31,705 nt of DNA from UBA7236 sp964638865 (GCA_964638865.1 CAZXBG010000032.1:1-31705), one strand, 5' to 3'. Shown: positions 1 through 8,632, counted from the stretch's first letter. Notes: generated by a model not told the origin, from the letters alone. Made by a program: numbers and translations.

Positions 1-53
1 CATTACTCATTACTCATTACTCATTACTCATTACTCATTACTCATTACTCATT
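1..53. repeat. Heptamer tandem repeat (CATTACT)7
   Basis: Seven perfect CATTACT units fill positions 1-49, followed by a partial CATT. The array probably continues beyond the left edge of the window. The reverse-strand reading is AATGAGT, the same unit that recurs in degenerate form at 31615-31642. It is a simple direct repeat without spacers. Confidence 0.95.
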
Positions 54-323
54 CCGTGAGAGGTGAGTTAACACTCTGCTCCGAATAAAATATCTTAACA
101 ATTTCTAGATAGACAGGGGTCATTGGTTAGCACAAAAAAATTAATAAATAAAAATCAAAAAATAATAAATATCAATCGGATCGTTACCATGAAACTTTTG
201 CAAACCACAAAAACAACTCTGAATTCAGCTACCTAATTTACAACACAACCTATTGCACTAATAATTAATAAAAGTCCCAACTTTCGAAAAACAATCCCGA
301 TACCAGCTCCCCGATACCATTCC
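54..323. other. Gene-free stretch left of the T9SS gene
   Basis: This AT-rich stretch lies between the heptamer repeat and the 3' end of the minus-strand T9SS gene. I see no credible reading frame, RNA gene or hairpin followed by T-runs. The short direct repeat CCCGATACCA/CCCGATACCAT occurs twice around 295-320. Nothing else stands out. Confidence 0.6.
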
Positions 324-1553
324 TCACTTTATCACAAATGATTTTAACACCCTGTGTTCCTCATTAATAATGTGAGCATGATAAATTCCGCTTGGTAATT
401 TTTCGAGTGGAATGTCAATGATGTAATTTAGGGATGTGTTTAACGAATAAATATTTTGTCCAAACGAGTTGAGTATATTTATTTGTGTATCCCCGTTTAA
501 TAAATGGAAATCTAAACTTATAAATTCACCGGCAGGATTTGGAAACAATTTTATTTGATCCGCTATAAATGATTCTTCAATTCCATCAAGATAAATATCC
601 AATTGATCACTCAACGCCTCACAGCCGTCTGCTGAGTAAACGATCACCGAATAAGTTCCTGTTTCTGTTGCGGTATAAGTTGATGATGTTGCACCCGGAA
701 TTATTTCACCATTCAATAACCATTGGTAAGTTGTTCCGCCGCTTGCAGTTAATGTAGCACCAGTTGCTGTAATATCAGTAACAGGTAATGGAGATACAAA
801 CACGGTAACTGTATCAATTCCGGTACAACCATCAGCATCTGTACCTGTTAAATAATACGTTGTTGTTGTTGTTGGGAATGAATAGGGATCATTAACATAA
901 GGATCATCTAAAAATGCAACAGGAAACCAACTATAAGTTGATGCACCATCCCCACTTAATTGTACACTGTCGCCAATACAAATCGTTTGATCCTGTCCTG
1001 CATCCACTGCAACAGAGCAGGCGGCATCCACACAACAATTTCCACCATCGGTCATATTGTAGGAACCACTGAATATTCCATATTGAAAATATCCGTAACG
1101 TATACTTCCGCCTAATTCAGTTAAAAAATAATCAGTTGCCTGATCAACAGTGTTGCAACCACCGGGTATATATGCAGTATCGCATTCATATGCACAAACC
1201 ATATAATCGTTGCCGTCTTCATCAAATAATGTTACGGGTGGATATACTAAAATATCTACTAAACCTGCTGCAACACCTGTTACACTTGTAGTCAGGTCGT
1301 TATTATATCCTGCATAAAGTACCTGGGTTACATTGGCAGCATAAGCACCCGTAATTGTTACATGAAAATCCTCATAAGAACACAATCCAATTCGGATATC
1401 AGGAATATTTTCATCAATATTTATCGTAAAATCACCACCATCATAATTGGAGTAAATTATCAGATTTCCGGCCGGGTTACAAATACCTTGTGCTTGTAAG
1501 TTGAAAGCACAAGTAATGAACGCTAAAGTCAAGAGGAGTATATTTTTTTTCAT
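324..1553 (-). CDS. T9SS type A sorting domain protein with Ig/PKD-like repeats
   Basis: Predicted secreted surface protein of 409 residues, function unknown. Residues 1-22 are a Sec signal peptide (MKKNILLLTL... ending LQAQG). Residues ~25-180 form a Cys-containing N-terminal module (NYDGGDFTINIDENIPD...). Residues ~182-255 are a PKD/Ig-like module beginning VDAGQDQTICIGDSVQLSG, and ~257-322 a second Ig-like module with YQWLLNGEIIPGATSSTYT. Residues ~333-409 are the T9SS C-terminal sorting domain: LFPNPAGEF, a central LNSFGQNIY strand, and LPSGIYHAHI before a basic end (VLKSFVIK). By family knowledge such proteins are exported through the outer membrane by the type IX system and then released or anchored. 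ATG at 1553 is preferred over an upstream TTG at 1574, because that TTG lies inside the likely -7 box (1572-1579). Transcribed divergently from the DoxX-like gene. Confidence 0.9.
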   Translation of the reverse strand: MKKNILLLTLAFITCAFNLQAQGICNPAGNLIIYSNYDGGDFTINIDENIPDIRIGLCSYEDFHVTITGAYAANVTQVLYAGYNNDLTTSVTGVAAGLVDILVYPPVTLFDEDGNDYMVCAYECDTAYIPGGCNTVDQATDYFLTELGGSIRYGYFQYGIFSGSYNMTDGGNCCVDAACSVAVDAGQDQTICIGDSVQLSGDGASTYSWFPVAFLDDPYVNDPYSFPTTTTTYYLTGTDADGCTGIDTVTVFVSPLPVTDITATGATLTASGGTTYQWLLNGEIIPGATSSTYTATETGTYSVIVYSADGCEALSDQLDIYLDGIEESFIADQIKLFPNPAGEFISLDFHLLNGDTQINILNSFGQNIYSLNTSLNYIIDIPLEKLPSGIYHAHIINEEHRVLKSFVIK

Positions 1554-1571
1554 AATCGTATTTGTATTTGT

Positions 1572-1579
1572 CAAAAATA
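1572..1579 (-). promoter_or_regulatory. -7 promoter box for the T9SS gene
   Basis: Reads TATTTTTG on the minus strand, a match to the Bacteroidota sigma-A -7 consensus TAnnTTTG, 18 nt before the chosen ATG. I see no clear -33 TTTG at the usual distance. Confidence 0.45.
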
Positions 1580-1714
1580 AAGCATTTTTAAATAAAAAAA
1601 CATTTCGGGTTCCTTAAATCTAATTTACTTTTCTCCGGAGTGCAGTAGTTTTTATTTTCGCCTCCATTTACATTTCTTTTACAATTAAAGTATAAGTGAC
1701 GCAAGGCGGGTTTT

Positions 1715-1722
1715 TAGATTTG
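1715..1722 (+). promoter_or_regulatory. -7 promoter box for the DoxX-like gene
   Basis: Reads TAGATTTG, matching TAnnTTTG, 29 nt before ATG 1752 and 17 nt before an in-frame TTG at 1740. A clear -33 element is not visible. Confidence 0.4.
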
Positions 1723-1751
1723 TGGTTTCGTGAATCTAATTGGAAGTATAC

Positions 1752-3182
1752 ATGAGAGTGGGGGAGAACACATATAAAATTTTACTTACCTTATTTTTTG
1801 CCGGTATTTGTTGTATTCCGGAGGCGGAAGCGCATGTAAAGTGGTTTACTGATGGTAGTTATGCAGACAGACCTTTGCGACTTGGAGAGGTTACCGAAGG
1901 TAGGTTTTTTTACGGATTAATGGCTTTATGTCTGTTAACTGTAATTCTTGGTGTTTGGTTAGATAGCAGGATTTCAAAATCAGGTTGGTACAATAAAATT
2001 GACAATTGGCTTGAAACGAGAAAATCGTTTGCACCCATTGTTTTAAGAGTTGCGGCGGCCATGGTGCTTATTTTATCGTGGCAGAGCAATGCAATGATAG
2101 TTCCTACTATTCCAATACCTAAGGAGTATGCATGGTTGGGATGGTTTCAGTTCGTTCTGGCGTTTTGCCTTCTTATACCTAAATTGGTTCCTATTGGTGG
2201 TCTTGGTATTGTTGTAATCTGGGTAATAGGAAATATTACGCTTCACCCTTTCCATATGCTCGATTATTTAATGATCGCAGGTTGTGGTATTTACTTGATA
2301 TTCAGTAGTTTACGAAATGCTAAATACCATGATATCGGTGTTGTAATTCTTTATATAACAGTTGGTTTTTCATTGTGTTGGGTAGCTTTAGAAAAATTCA
2401 TTTACCCAAATTGGGCGTTATTCCTCATAAAGGAACACCCGAAATTGGCTATGGGGCTCAATTTCAATTTTTTTCTAGAATCTATTGGTTTTGTGGAGTT
2501 TGGACTCGGATTTTTGCTTCTGATATGTTTTCTGCAGCGCCCATTGGCAATTACTATCACCATTGTTTTTTTTATAACATCTTCCATATTCGGAAAGGTA
2601 GAAATAATAGGTCATACCATGATACATGGTGCACTTATTGTGTTTTTGCTGGAAGGTCCGGGAAAATATTATATTAAACTCAGAGGGAAATTTAAGAATG
2701 TTTATAGAAGGATGGCCTTTGCAGCAGTAACTTTCGTTGCGCTGTTTGCAGGTTTGGTTATGGGTTATTCAGAATTGGCGAACACAAAATATGAAAAAAA
2801 ATTGGAGTTTCTGGCAAAAAAACCAAATAACAAAGGGGGTCAAATAGAACTTGCCGGTTATCCAAAATCAGAATTGCCGAGTATTTGGATGGAAATTAAG
2901 CCTGATGTTATTAGTGGATATAATATTCAATTCAATACTATAAAATTTAATTTCACCCCGGATAAGATCAATACGGAACATTTGATGGGAGAGGGATTTG
3001 TGAATTTGTACGTCAATGGCGAGAAAGTGTCACGTGTATATAGCGATAAATTTCACCTCGACCTTAGAGAACCCGGAACTTACGAAATTGTTGCAACGCT
3101 CAATTCAAATATGCAAAGGGAATATTGTATAAGAGGCACACCTATATCGGCTAAGGAAACTATCGTTATTGACGATAATTAG
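1752..3182 (+). CDS. DoxX-like polytopic membrane protein with C-terminal extracytoplasmic domain
   Basis: A 476-residue inner-membrane protein of unknown function. Residues 1-26 resemble a signal peptide ending AEA, followed at once by AHVKWF (26-31 region), a motif I associate with a DoxX-like membrane family. About eight or nine hydrophobic segments span ~50-340. They include EKFIYPNWALFLIKEHP near 214-230 and LESIGFVEFGLGFLLL near 242-257, which fit the DoxX-like fold. The remainder (~341-476) is soluble and beta-rich, with GFVNLYVNGEKVSRVYSDKFHL and EIVATLNSN; similar modules occur as periplasmic beta domains. ATG 1752 is chosen; an in-frame TTG at 1740 would add four residues. It stands alone, 66 bp from the next gene. 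The DoxX assignment rests on recalled motifs, so the function stays open. Confidence 0.75.
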   Translation: MRVGENTYKILLTLFFAGICCIPEAEAHVKWFTDGSYADRPLRLGEVTEGRFFYGLMALCLLTVILGVWLDSRISKSGWYNKIDNWLETRKSFAPIVLRVAAAMVLILSWQSNAMIVPTIPIPKEYAWLGWFQFVLAFCLLIPKLVPIGGLGIVVIWVIGNITLHPFHMLDYLMIAGCGIYLIFSSLRNAKYHDIGVVILYITVGFSLCWVALEKFIYPNWALFLIKEHPKLAMGLNFNFFLESIGFVEFGLGFLLLICFLQRPLAITITIVFFITSSIFGKVEIIGHTMIHGALIVFLLEGPGKYYIKLRGKFKNVYRRMAFAAVTFVALFAGLVMGYSELANTKYEKKLEFLAKKPNNKGGQIELAGYPKSELPSIWMEIKPDVISGYNIQFNTIKFNFTPDKINTEHLMGEGFVNLYVNGEKVSRVYSDKFHLDLREPGTYEIVATLNSNMQREYCIRGTPISAKETIVIDDN

Positions 3183-3235
3183 CTATAACCTTTTGTTATG
3201 TTGAAAAGGACAGGTGCTTTTTAACTGCTGTTTAT

Positions 3236-3243
3236 TACATTTG
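3236..3243 (+). promoter_or_regulatory. -7 promoter box directly before the LutA-type gene
   Basis: Reads TACATTTG, a full match to TAnnTTTG. Only 5 nt separate it from the ATG at 3249, so the transcript would begin at or within a few bases of the start codon. Confidence 0.55.
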
Positions 3244-3248
3244 CCAAT

Positions 3249-3977
3249 ATGACTGAAGTTGATATTTTCATTCCTTGTTTTATAGATCAGCTGTTTCCGG
3301 AAACCGGGTTTAATATGGTGAAGGTTTTAGAAAAGGCGGGTTGCAAAGTGCATTATAACCCCAATCAAACCTGTTGTGGTCAACCATCTTTCAATGCCGG
3401 ACATTGGAAAGAGATGGAAGATGTAGGTAAGAAATTTTTAGCAGATTTTGCAAATTCCGACCGTTCTGTTGTAGGTCCTTCAGGATCTTGTGTTGGGTTT
3501 GTTAGAAATTTTTATGGTGAATTATACGCAAATACGCCTGTTCATAATTATCATAAAAATTTGAAGAAAAACCTCTTTGAATTCAGTGAATTTATAGTAG
3601 ACGTGTTAAAAGTGACAGATTTGGGTGGCAAACTAAACGCAAAGATCACCTATCACGATGCTTGTGGAGCTCTGCGCGAATGTAAAATAAAAGAAGCTCC
3701 AAGAAAACTTCTTTCCAATATTAAGGGTTTAGAAATAATTGAGATGCAAAATGCAGAGACTTGTTGCGGATTTGGTGGAACCTTTGCAGTAAAATTTGAA
3801 CCAATTTCAACTGGAATGGCGGATTCAAAAGTATATGATGCTTTGGCGACAGGTGCCGAATATATTGTTTCCACAGACTATTCCTGTTTGATGCATATTG
3901 ATGCGTATATCAAAAAACAAAACAAAAATATAAAAGTGATGCATCTCGCCGATCTACTTGCTTTGAGTTTGGGATGA
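3249..3977 (+). CDS. lutA: LutA-type (Fe-S)-binding protein, two CCG domains
   Basis: A 242-residue cytoplasmic protein with two cysteine-rich CCG modules. The first has PCFIDQ (Cys10), TCCGQPSFNAGH (Cys ~42-43) and PSGSCVGF; the second has YHDACGALRE, ETCCGFGGTFAVKFE and DYSCLMHI. This architecture and length match LutA, one of three subunits of the LutABC iron-sulfur L-lactate oxidation complex. The same domains occur in GlpC and heterodisulfide reductase subunit B. LutB (ferredoxin-like) and LutC are absent from the window, so the complex cannot be confirmed. The gene has its own -7 box 5 nt upstream and is followed by cysH after 61 bp. Family membership is clear; the substrate is inferred. 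Confidence 0.85.
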   Translation: MTEVDIFIPCFIDQLFPETGFNMVKVLEKAGCKVHYNPNQTCCGQPSFNAGHWKEMEDVGKKFLADFANSDRSVVGPSGSCVGFVRNFYGELYANTPVHNYHKNLKKNLFEFSEFIVDVLKVTDLGGKLNAKITYHDACGALRECKIKEAPRKLLSNIKGLEIIEMQNAETCCGFGGTFAVKFEPISTGMADSKVYDALATGAEYIVSTDYSCLMHIDAYIKKQNKNIKVMHLADLLALSLG

Positions 3978-4038
3978 AAATGCATTTTTTGTTTTTAGGA
4001 AATTATTCAGATTAATAATCGGTTAAAAAAAATATTTT

Positions 4039-4704
4039 ATGACCTCCTTTGCAGAAATTGAGTTGCAGATAAATAAATATAAGGAGCGCGGACTTTCGTT
4101 ATTCAGCAGTTCTTCTTTTCAAACACATAGTGCTGTTTTATTGCATTTGATCTCCAGAATCGATAAGTCGATACCTGTTTATTTTCTGCATACCGGATTT
4201 CATTTTCCGGAAACCATAATGTATAAAAACCAAATCACCGAATTATTCGGAATTAATACGATAGAACTTAAATCATCTACTCCGAAATTAATGCAGGTAG
4301 ATGAACATGGAAAGTTTCTATTTACCAGCGATCCTGATTATTGTTGTTATTTAAATAAAATACAACCTTTGGAACCTGCATTGGATTCTTTTGATGTATG
4401 GATCAACGGCGTTCGTGCTGACCAAAATGCAAATAGGGCTACTTTTAATTTGGAAGAAAAAACGAATCATAAGGCATTTCGTTTTCACCCTATGTTAAAT
4501 TGGACAAATAAAATGATTTATGCCTATATACGTGAATTTGACATCCCCAAACATCCACTTGATGAAAAGGGTTATTTAAGTGTAGGTTGTGAGCCCTGTA
4601 CCCGGAAGATCAACCCGGAGTTTATGCTGGATGAACGCCAGGCGAGATGGTACGGAATGAATAAAACAGAATGTGGGTTACACACCGAATTAATTAAAAA
4701 ATGA
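4039..4704 (+). CDS. cysH: Phosphoadenylyl/adenylyl-sulfate reductase
   Basis: Reduces APS or PAPS to sulfite in assimilatory sulfate reduction, in the cytoplasm. The 221-residue protein has FSSSSFQTHSAVLLHLI near the substrate-binding P-loop-like segment and NGVRADQNANR. It has the Cys pair YCCYLNK (Cys102-103), the CxxC in VGCEPCTRK (Cys184, 187), and a C-terminal KTECGLH (Cys212). The CC...CxxC set is the [4Fe-4S] signature of APS-reducing and bifunctional CysH proteins, while plain PAPS reductases lack it; APS use is therefore likely. Cys212 is the expected catalytic thiol. The usual partners (cysD, cysN, sulfite reductase) are not next to it, although Bacteroidota often cluster them. The stop overlaps the start of the SDR gene by 4 bp (ATGA), implying translational coupling. 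Confidence 0.92.
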   Translation: MTSFAEIELQINKYKERGLSLFSSSSFQTHSAVLLHLISRIDKSIPVYFLHTGFHFPETIMYKNQITELFGINTIELKSSTPKLMQVDEHGKFLFTSDPDYCCYLNKIQPLEPALDSFDVWINGVRADQNANRATFNLEEKTNHKAFRFHPMLNWTNKMIYAYIREFDIPKHPLDEKGYLSVGCEPCTRKINPEFMLDERQARWYGMNKTECGLHTELIKK

Positions 4705-5627
4705 ATATATTAATAACAGGCGGAGCCGGATATATTGGGTTTGCATTGGCAGAAAAACTGGCCGAAAATGCTTCGGTGGATAAAATTATATTGTATGATA
4801 ATTTAAGTCGGCACAATGAGAATGTTTTTTTTGGCAAACTGATACACCATGAAAAATTTCACCTTATTCGCGCTGATATACTGGACGGAAGAAAATTAAA
4901 TGCTGCATTAAAAAATATCGATATCGTTTATCATCTTGCAGCAAAGGTTATTACACCTTTCGCAAATCAGGATCCCCATTTTTTTGAGCAGATAAATCAT
5001 TGGGGCACTTCTGAACTGGTGGATGCAGTAGAGAAAAACAATATTAAAAAATTGTTTTATCTGAGTAGTGCATCTGTTTATGATAGAATAATTGAAGAAG
5101 CAACAGAGGATACAATTCCAAACCCGAATACCTATTATGGAATTTCAAAATTACGCGGGGAAGAACATGTACATCGTTTATTAAATATTCCCTCAAAATA
5201 TATAATAAGATGTGGTAATGTATACGGATATAGCAAATCAATGCGTTTTGATGCTGTGATAAACAATTTCATGTTGCAGGCGAATTTTGAAAATAAGATA
5301 TCCATTCACGGAACTGGTGCACAAACGAGGGCCTTTATTCATATTGAAAATGCTGCCGAAGCGCTGGCTAATATGTTGAAAACTGAAATGCTTTCGGGAA
5401 CATTTAATCTCGTAACTAAAAACCTCGCTGTGAATGATATTGCAGAAGTTGTGTTGACCCTGTATCCAACCTGTGAGAGAATATTTATAAATCAGCATTT
5501 AAATCTCGGAAGCATACATGTAAGTGTAAACTCTAAACTTTGGGATCATATTTCAATACTTGAAAATTCGCTATTGGAAGAACTTACTGCATTTAAGGAA
5601 AAATTTGCTTTCGCAAGAAATATTTAA
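4701..5627 (+). CDS. Extended SDR: NAD-dependent epimerase/dehydratase
   Basis: A 308-residue Rossmann-fold enzyme of the extended short-chain dehydrogenase family, probably acting on a nucleotide sugar. Visible are the dinucleotide motif TGGAGYIG (6-13), the acidic YDN after strand 2 (Asp33), VYHLAA (76-81), the catalytic serine region SSASVY (122-127) and the Tyr-Lys pair YYGISK (Tyr146, Lys150). CGNVYGYS and the later TRAFIHIENAAEAL segment fit sugar-nucleotide epimerases such as GalE/WcaG relatives. The exact substrate cannot be read. It overlaps cysH by 4 bp and precedes recQ by 18 bp. Two glycosyltransferases downstream in the same run make a role in surface glycan synthesis plausible, but that is inference. 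Confidence 0.85.
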   Translation: MNILITGGAGYIGFALAEKLAENASVDKIILYDNLSRHNENVFFGKLIHHEKFHLIRADILDGRKLNAALKNIDIVYHLAAKVITPFANQDPHFFEQINHWGTSELVDAVEKNNIKKLFYLSSASVYDRIIEEATEDTIPNPNTYYGISKLRGEEHVHRLLNIPSKYIIRCGNVYGYSKSMRFDAVINNFMLQANFENKISIHGTGAQTRAFIHIENAAEALANMLKTEMLSGTFNLVTKNLAVNDIAEVVLTLYPTCERIFINQHLNLGSIHVSVNSKLWDHISILENSLLEELTAFKEKFAFARNI

Positions 5628-5645
5628 TTATTAGCTAACATTAGA

Positions 5646-7550
5646 ATGCAGACAATTCATACCATATTAAAAGAGTATTACGGGTATGACAAGTTTCGAC
5701 CATTACAAGAAGATATCATTAATGCTGTTTTAGCCGGGCAGGATACACTTGCCCTTTTGCCAACAGGTGGAGGTAAATCCTTGTGTTTCCAAATTCCTGC
5801 ATTATATCTTGAAGGCATTTGTATAGTTGTTACACCGCTCATCGCATTAATGAAGGATCAGGTGCATAATCTTAAAAAAAGAAATATTGAAGCAATTGCG
5901 ATCTACAGTGGTATGAGTTATAAAGAAACTGATGCTGCTTTGGATAGTTGCGTTTATAAGGATATTAAATTTTTGTATGTCTCACCCGAACGTTTACTTA
6001 CCGAAATGTTTAAGGAACGGGTAAAAAAAATGAAACTCAATCTTATTGCAATTGATGAAGCACATTGTATCTCTCAATGGGGTTACGATTTCAGACCACC
6101 TTATTTGCAAATTGCAGAGTTGCGACCTTTGTTTCCAAAAGTATCTGTTATTGCACTCACCGCTTCTGCAACTACTAAAGTGTGTGAGGATATTCAGGAT
6201 AAATTACAATTTAAAAAAAGAAATATATTTCGCTCCAGTTTTGTGCGTCCGAATTTGAGTTTTATTGTTCGGGAAACAGATAACAAGGAAGAAAAATTAA
6301 TTGAAATTTTAAGAAATGTGCCGGGAACAGGAGTGGTATATGTTCGCAATAGAAAAAAAACAAAAGAAATTGCTGAATTTTTACTCCGAAAAAAAATAAG
6401 TGCAAATTTTTACCATGCCGGACTTGAACACGAAGTGCGTAATACAAGGCAGGAAAACTGGATCAATAACAAGACCAGGGTTATTGTTTGCACCAATGCA
6501 TTTGGAATGGGAATCGACAAACCCGATGTGCGTATTGTGGTACATTTGGATATACCTGAAAGTTTGGAGGCTTATTATCAGGAAGCCGGAAGAGCTGGCA
6601 GAGATGGGTACAAGGCTTATGCCGGATTATTGTTTGATGAACATGATATTATTGCACTAAAAGAATTTTTAGATAAACAATTTCCTGATATCACTTTTAT
6701 AAGAAATGTTTATCATCAGTTAGGGAATTATTTTCAATTGGCATTTGGAGCAGGGGAGGCAGAAAATTTTGATTTCGACCTCATGGAGTTTTGTAAACAA
6801 TTTCAGCTTAAACCTGCAGAAACTAAAAGTGCTTTGAAAATAATAGAACAAAATAATTATATCTATGTAAGTGATGCATTAAATAAATTGTCGGGTATCT
6901 ATATTCCGGTTGATCGGGAAACAATTTATCGATTTCAAATAGAAAATATACAATTTGAACCTATAATTAAACTTATTTTGCGAACTTCCCCTGGTGTATT
7001 CGATAATAGCATGCCAATTCACGAACGGGAACTTGCATACCATTTATCTATCAGTATTGAGAAAGTAATGGAGATACTCCATTTTTTGCACGACCACGGA
7101 ATGTTAGAATACACACCTGTAAAAACAAAACCACAACTCACTTTTGTAAAAGCGCGTGTAAATGCGGCGCAATTGGCAATTGACCAAAAATTGTTGGCCC
7201 ATTTAAAACAAACCGCAGAAAACAGGTATAATGCCATTACCAAATATGTAAGAAATAAGTCGGAATGCAGAGTTAAAAATTTATTGCGTTATTTTGATGA
7301 GGAAACAGCAAATTGCGGACAATGCGACATTTGCATTGAAAAGGGAAAGTTAGATTTAACGGAAAAAGAATTTGATCTTATTTTTCTGTGGATGGAAGAA
7401 CAATTAAAAACAAAGGTGATGATGCCGGAGGAACTATTTAAGTTAAAGTTGCCGGTAAGGAAAGAAAAGGTTGCGGAGGCTTTGAGTTTTTTAACGGATA
7501 ATAAAAAAATAAAACATACTAAAGATAATCTTCTTATCTGGTGCGCATGA
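5646..7550 (+). CDS. recQ: ATP-dependent DNA helicase RecQ
   Basis: A 3'-to-5' superfamily 2 helicase for recombination and fork repair. Motif 0 FRPLQEDII (17-25), Walker A PTGGGKS (39-45), TPLIALMKDQV (63-73), DEAH box with the RecQ-specific aromatic loop IDEAHCISQWGYDFRP (136-151), TASAT (172-176), YHAGL, TNAFGMGIDKPDVR (283-296) and motif VI YQEAGRAGRDG (311-321) are all present. The RQC zinc-binding Cys set is near the end: ECRVKNLLRYF followed by NCGQCDIC. At 634 residues it is longer than the ~600-residue E. coli enzyme, but the last ~75 residues do not look like a standard HRDC domain; they are charged and helical, with LPVRKEKVAEALSFL. The stop overlaps the following gene by 4 bp. Confidence 0.95.
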   Translation: MQTIHTILKEYYGYDKFRPLQEDIINAVLAGQDTLALLPTGGGKSLCFQIPALYLEGICIVVTPLIALMKDQVHNLKKRNIEAIAIYSGMSYKETDAALDSCVYKDIKFLYVSPERLLTEMFKERVKKMKLNLIAIDEAHCISQWGYDFRPPYLQIAELRPLFPKVSVIALTASATTKVCEDIQDKLQFKKRNIFRSSFVRPNLSFIVRETDNKEEKLIEILRNVPGTGVVYVRNRKKTKEIAEFLLRKKISANFYHAGLEHEVRNTRQENWINNKTRVIVCTNAFGMGIDKPDVRIVVHLDIPESLEAYYQEAGRAGRDGYKAYAGLLFDEHDIIALKEFLDKQFPDITFIRNVYHQLGNYFQLAFGAGEAENFDFDLMEFCKQFQLKPAETKSALKIIEQNNYIYVSDALNKLSGIYIPVDRETIYRFQIENIQFEPIIKLILRTSPGVFDNSMPIHERELAYHLSISIEKVMEILHFLHDHGMLEYTPVKTKPQLTFVKARVNAAQLAIDQKLLAHLKQTAENRYNAITKYVRNKSECRVKNLLRYFDEETANCGQCDICIEKGKLDLTEKEFDLIFLWMEEQLKTKVMMPEELFKLKLPVRKEKVAEALSFLTDNKKIKHTKDNLLIWCA

Positions 7551-8632
7551 AAAAAATAGTTTTTACTGTTACAAACGATATTACTTATGATCAACGGATG
7601 GAGCGTATTTGCACCTCCCTCAGCAGTAAATATTATGATGTGACACTCATTGGTTTTTTTAAAAAAAGATCTGTAAAGCCTGAAAACAAACCTTATAAAC
7701 AAATACGACTTCCTGTTTTTTTCAGAAAAGGCAAATTGTTTTACCTAGAGTATAATTTCCGTTTATTTTGGTATTTGGTATTTAAAAAATATGACATTTA
7801 TTGCGGCGTTGATCTTGATACGCTTTTACCTGTTTATTTAAATTCGCGGATTAAAAGGAAACCCTGTGTGTATGATGCGCATGAATATTATACAGAATTG
7901 CCGGAGATCGTGGACAGACCGCTTATCAAAAAAATGTGGACCTTATTGGAGCGGTTTTTATTACCCCGAATAAAATATAATTATACGGTGGGATATTCTA
8001 TTGCTGAAACATTGTCCAAAAAATATAAACAGCCATATATCGTTGTCAGAAATGTCCCACTTCTGTCAGAAAACGAACAGTATGTAAACAAACAAAATTT
8101 CATTTTATACCAAGGGGCATTAAACAAAGGCCGGGGACTTGAGAATTTAATGTTGGCTATGGAAAACATCGATACACAATTGTATATTGCTGGTGAAGGT
8201 GATCTCTCTAAAGAATTAAGAAGTTTTGCAGCCCAATTACCTCATGCAAAAAAGATTCGTTTTTTGGGTTATGTTCGTCCTGCCGAATTAAAACAATATA
8301 CATTTCAGGCTAAACTCGGGGTAAATTTTATAGAAAATATGGGATTGAGTTATTACTTTTCACTTTCCAATAAATTTTTTGATTATATACATGCAGGTTT
8401 ACCTCAGGTAACCATGAATTTTCCTGAATATAAAAAATTGAATGATCAATACAAGGTTGCATTGTTGATAGATGATCTTGAACCGGTTACTATTTCAACT
8501 AGTATCAATAAGCTGTTGGCAGATACTACATTATATTCTACATTAAAAAATAATAGTATTATTGCAGCCAAGGAGCTGAACTGGCAAAAAGAGGAGATAT
8601 CTTTACTTAAATTTTACGATGATATCCGCTGA
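7547..8632 (+). CDS. Glycosyltransferase, GT4-like (GT-B fold)
   Basis: A 362-residue predicted cytoplasmic or membrane-associated sugar transferase. The N-terminus MKKIVFTVTNDITYDQRMERICTSL is characteristic of a Bacteroidota GT4-like group. The N-terminal domain continues with VDLDTLLPVYLNSR and VYDAHEYYTELPEI. The C-terminal donor-binding domain has LYQGALNKGRGLENLM (~184-200), IAGEGDLSKEL and FLGYVRP, with SLSNKFFDYIHAGLPQV as the acceptor/donor-loop region (~272-290). Donor and acceptor are unknown. ATG 7547 is chosen over a GTG 6 nt upstream because it forms an ATGA overlap with the recQ stop. Its own 3' end overlaps the next glycosyltransferase by 14 bp, so the two are probably made together and act in one glycan pathway. 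Confidence 0.88.
   Translation: MKKIVFTVTNDITYDQRMERICTSLSSKYYDVTLIGFFKKRSVKPENKPYKQIRLPVFFRKGKLFYLEYNFRLFWYLVFKKYDIYCGVDLDTLLPVYLNSRIKRKPCVYDAHEYYTELPEIVDRPLIKKMWTLLERFLLPRIKYNYTVGYSIAETLSKKYKQPYIVVRNVPLLSENEQYVNKQNFILYQGALNKGRGLENLMLAMENIDTQLYIAGEGDLSKELRSFAAQLPHAKKIRFLGYVRPAELKQYTFQAKLGVNFIENMGLSYYFSLSNKFFDYIHAGLPQVTMNFPEYKKLNDQYKVALLIDDLEPVTISTSINKLLADTTLYSTLKNNSIIAAKELNWQKEEISLLKFYDDIR

Noticed and set aside
1..53. Possible CRISPR array
   Set aside because: The units are 7 bp and contiguous, with no unique spacers, and no cas genes are present.
3189..3209. CCTTTT...AAAAGG hairpin as a terminator for the DoxX-like gene
   Set aside because: Only a 6-bp stem with a 9-nt loop, and no T-run after it.
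3977..3988. AAAATGCATTTT palindrome after the LutA-type gene as a terminator
   Set aside because: No loop and an AT-rich stem; too weak to call.
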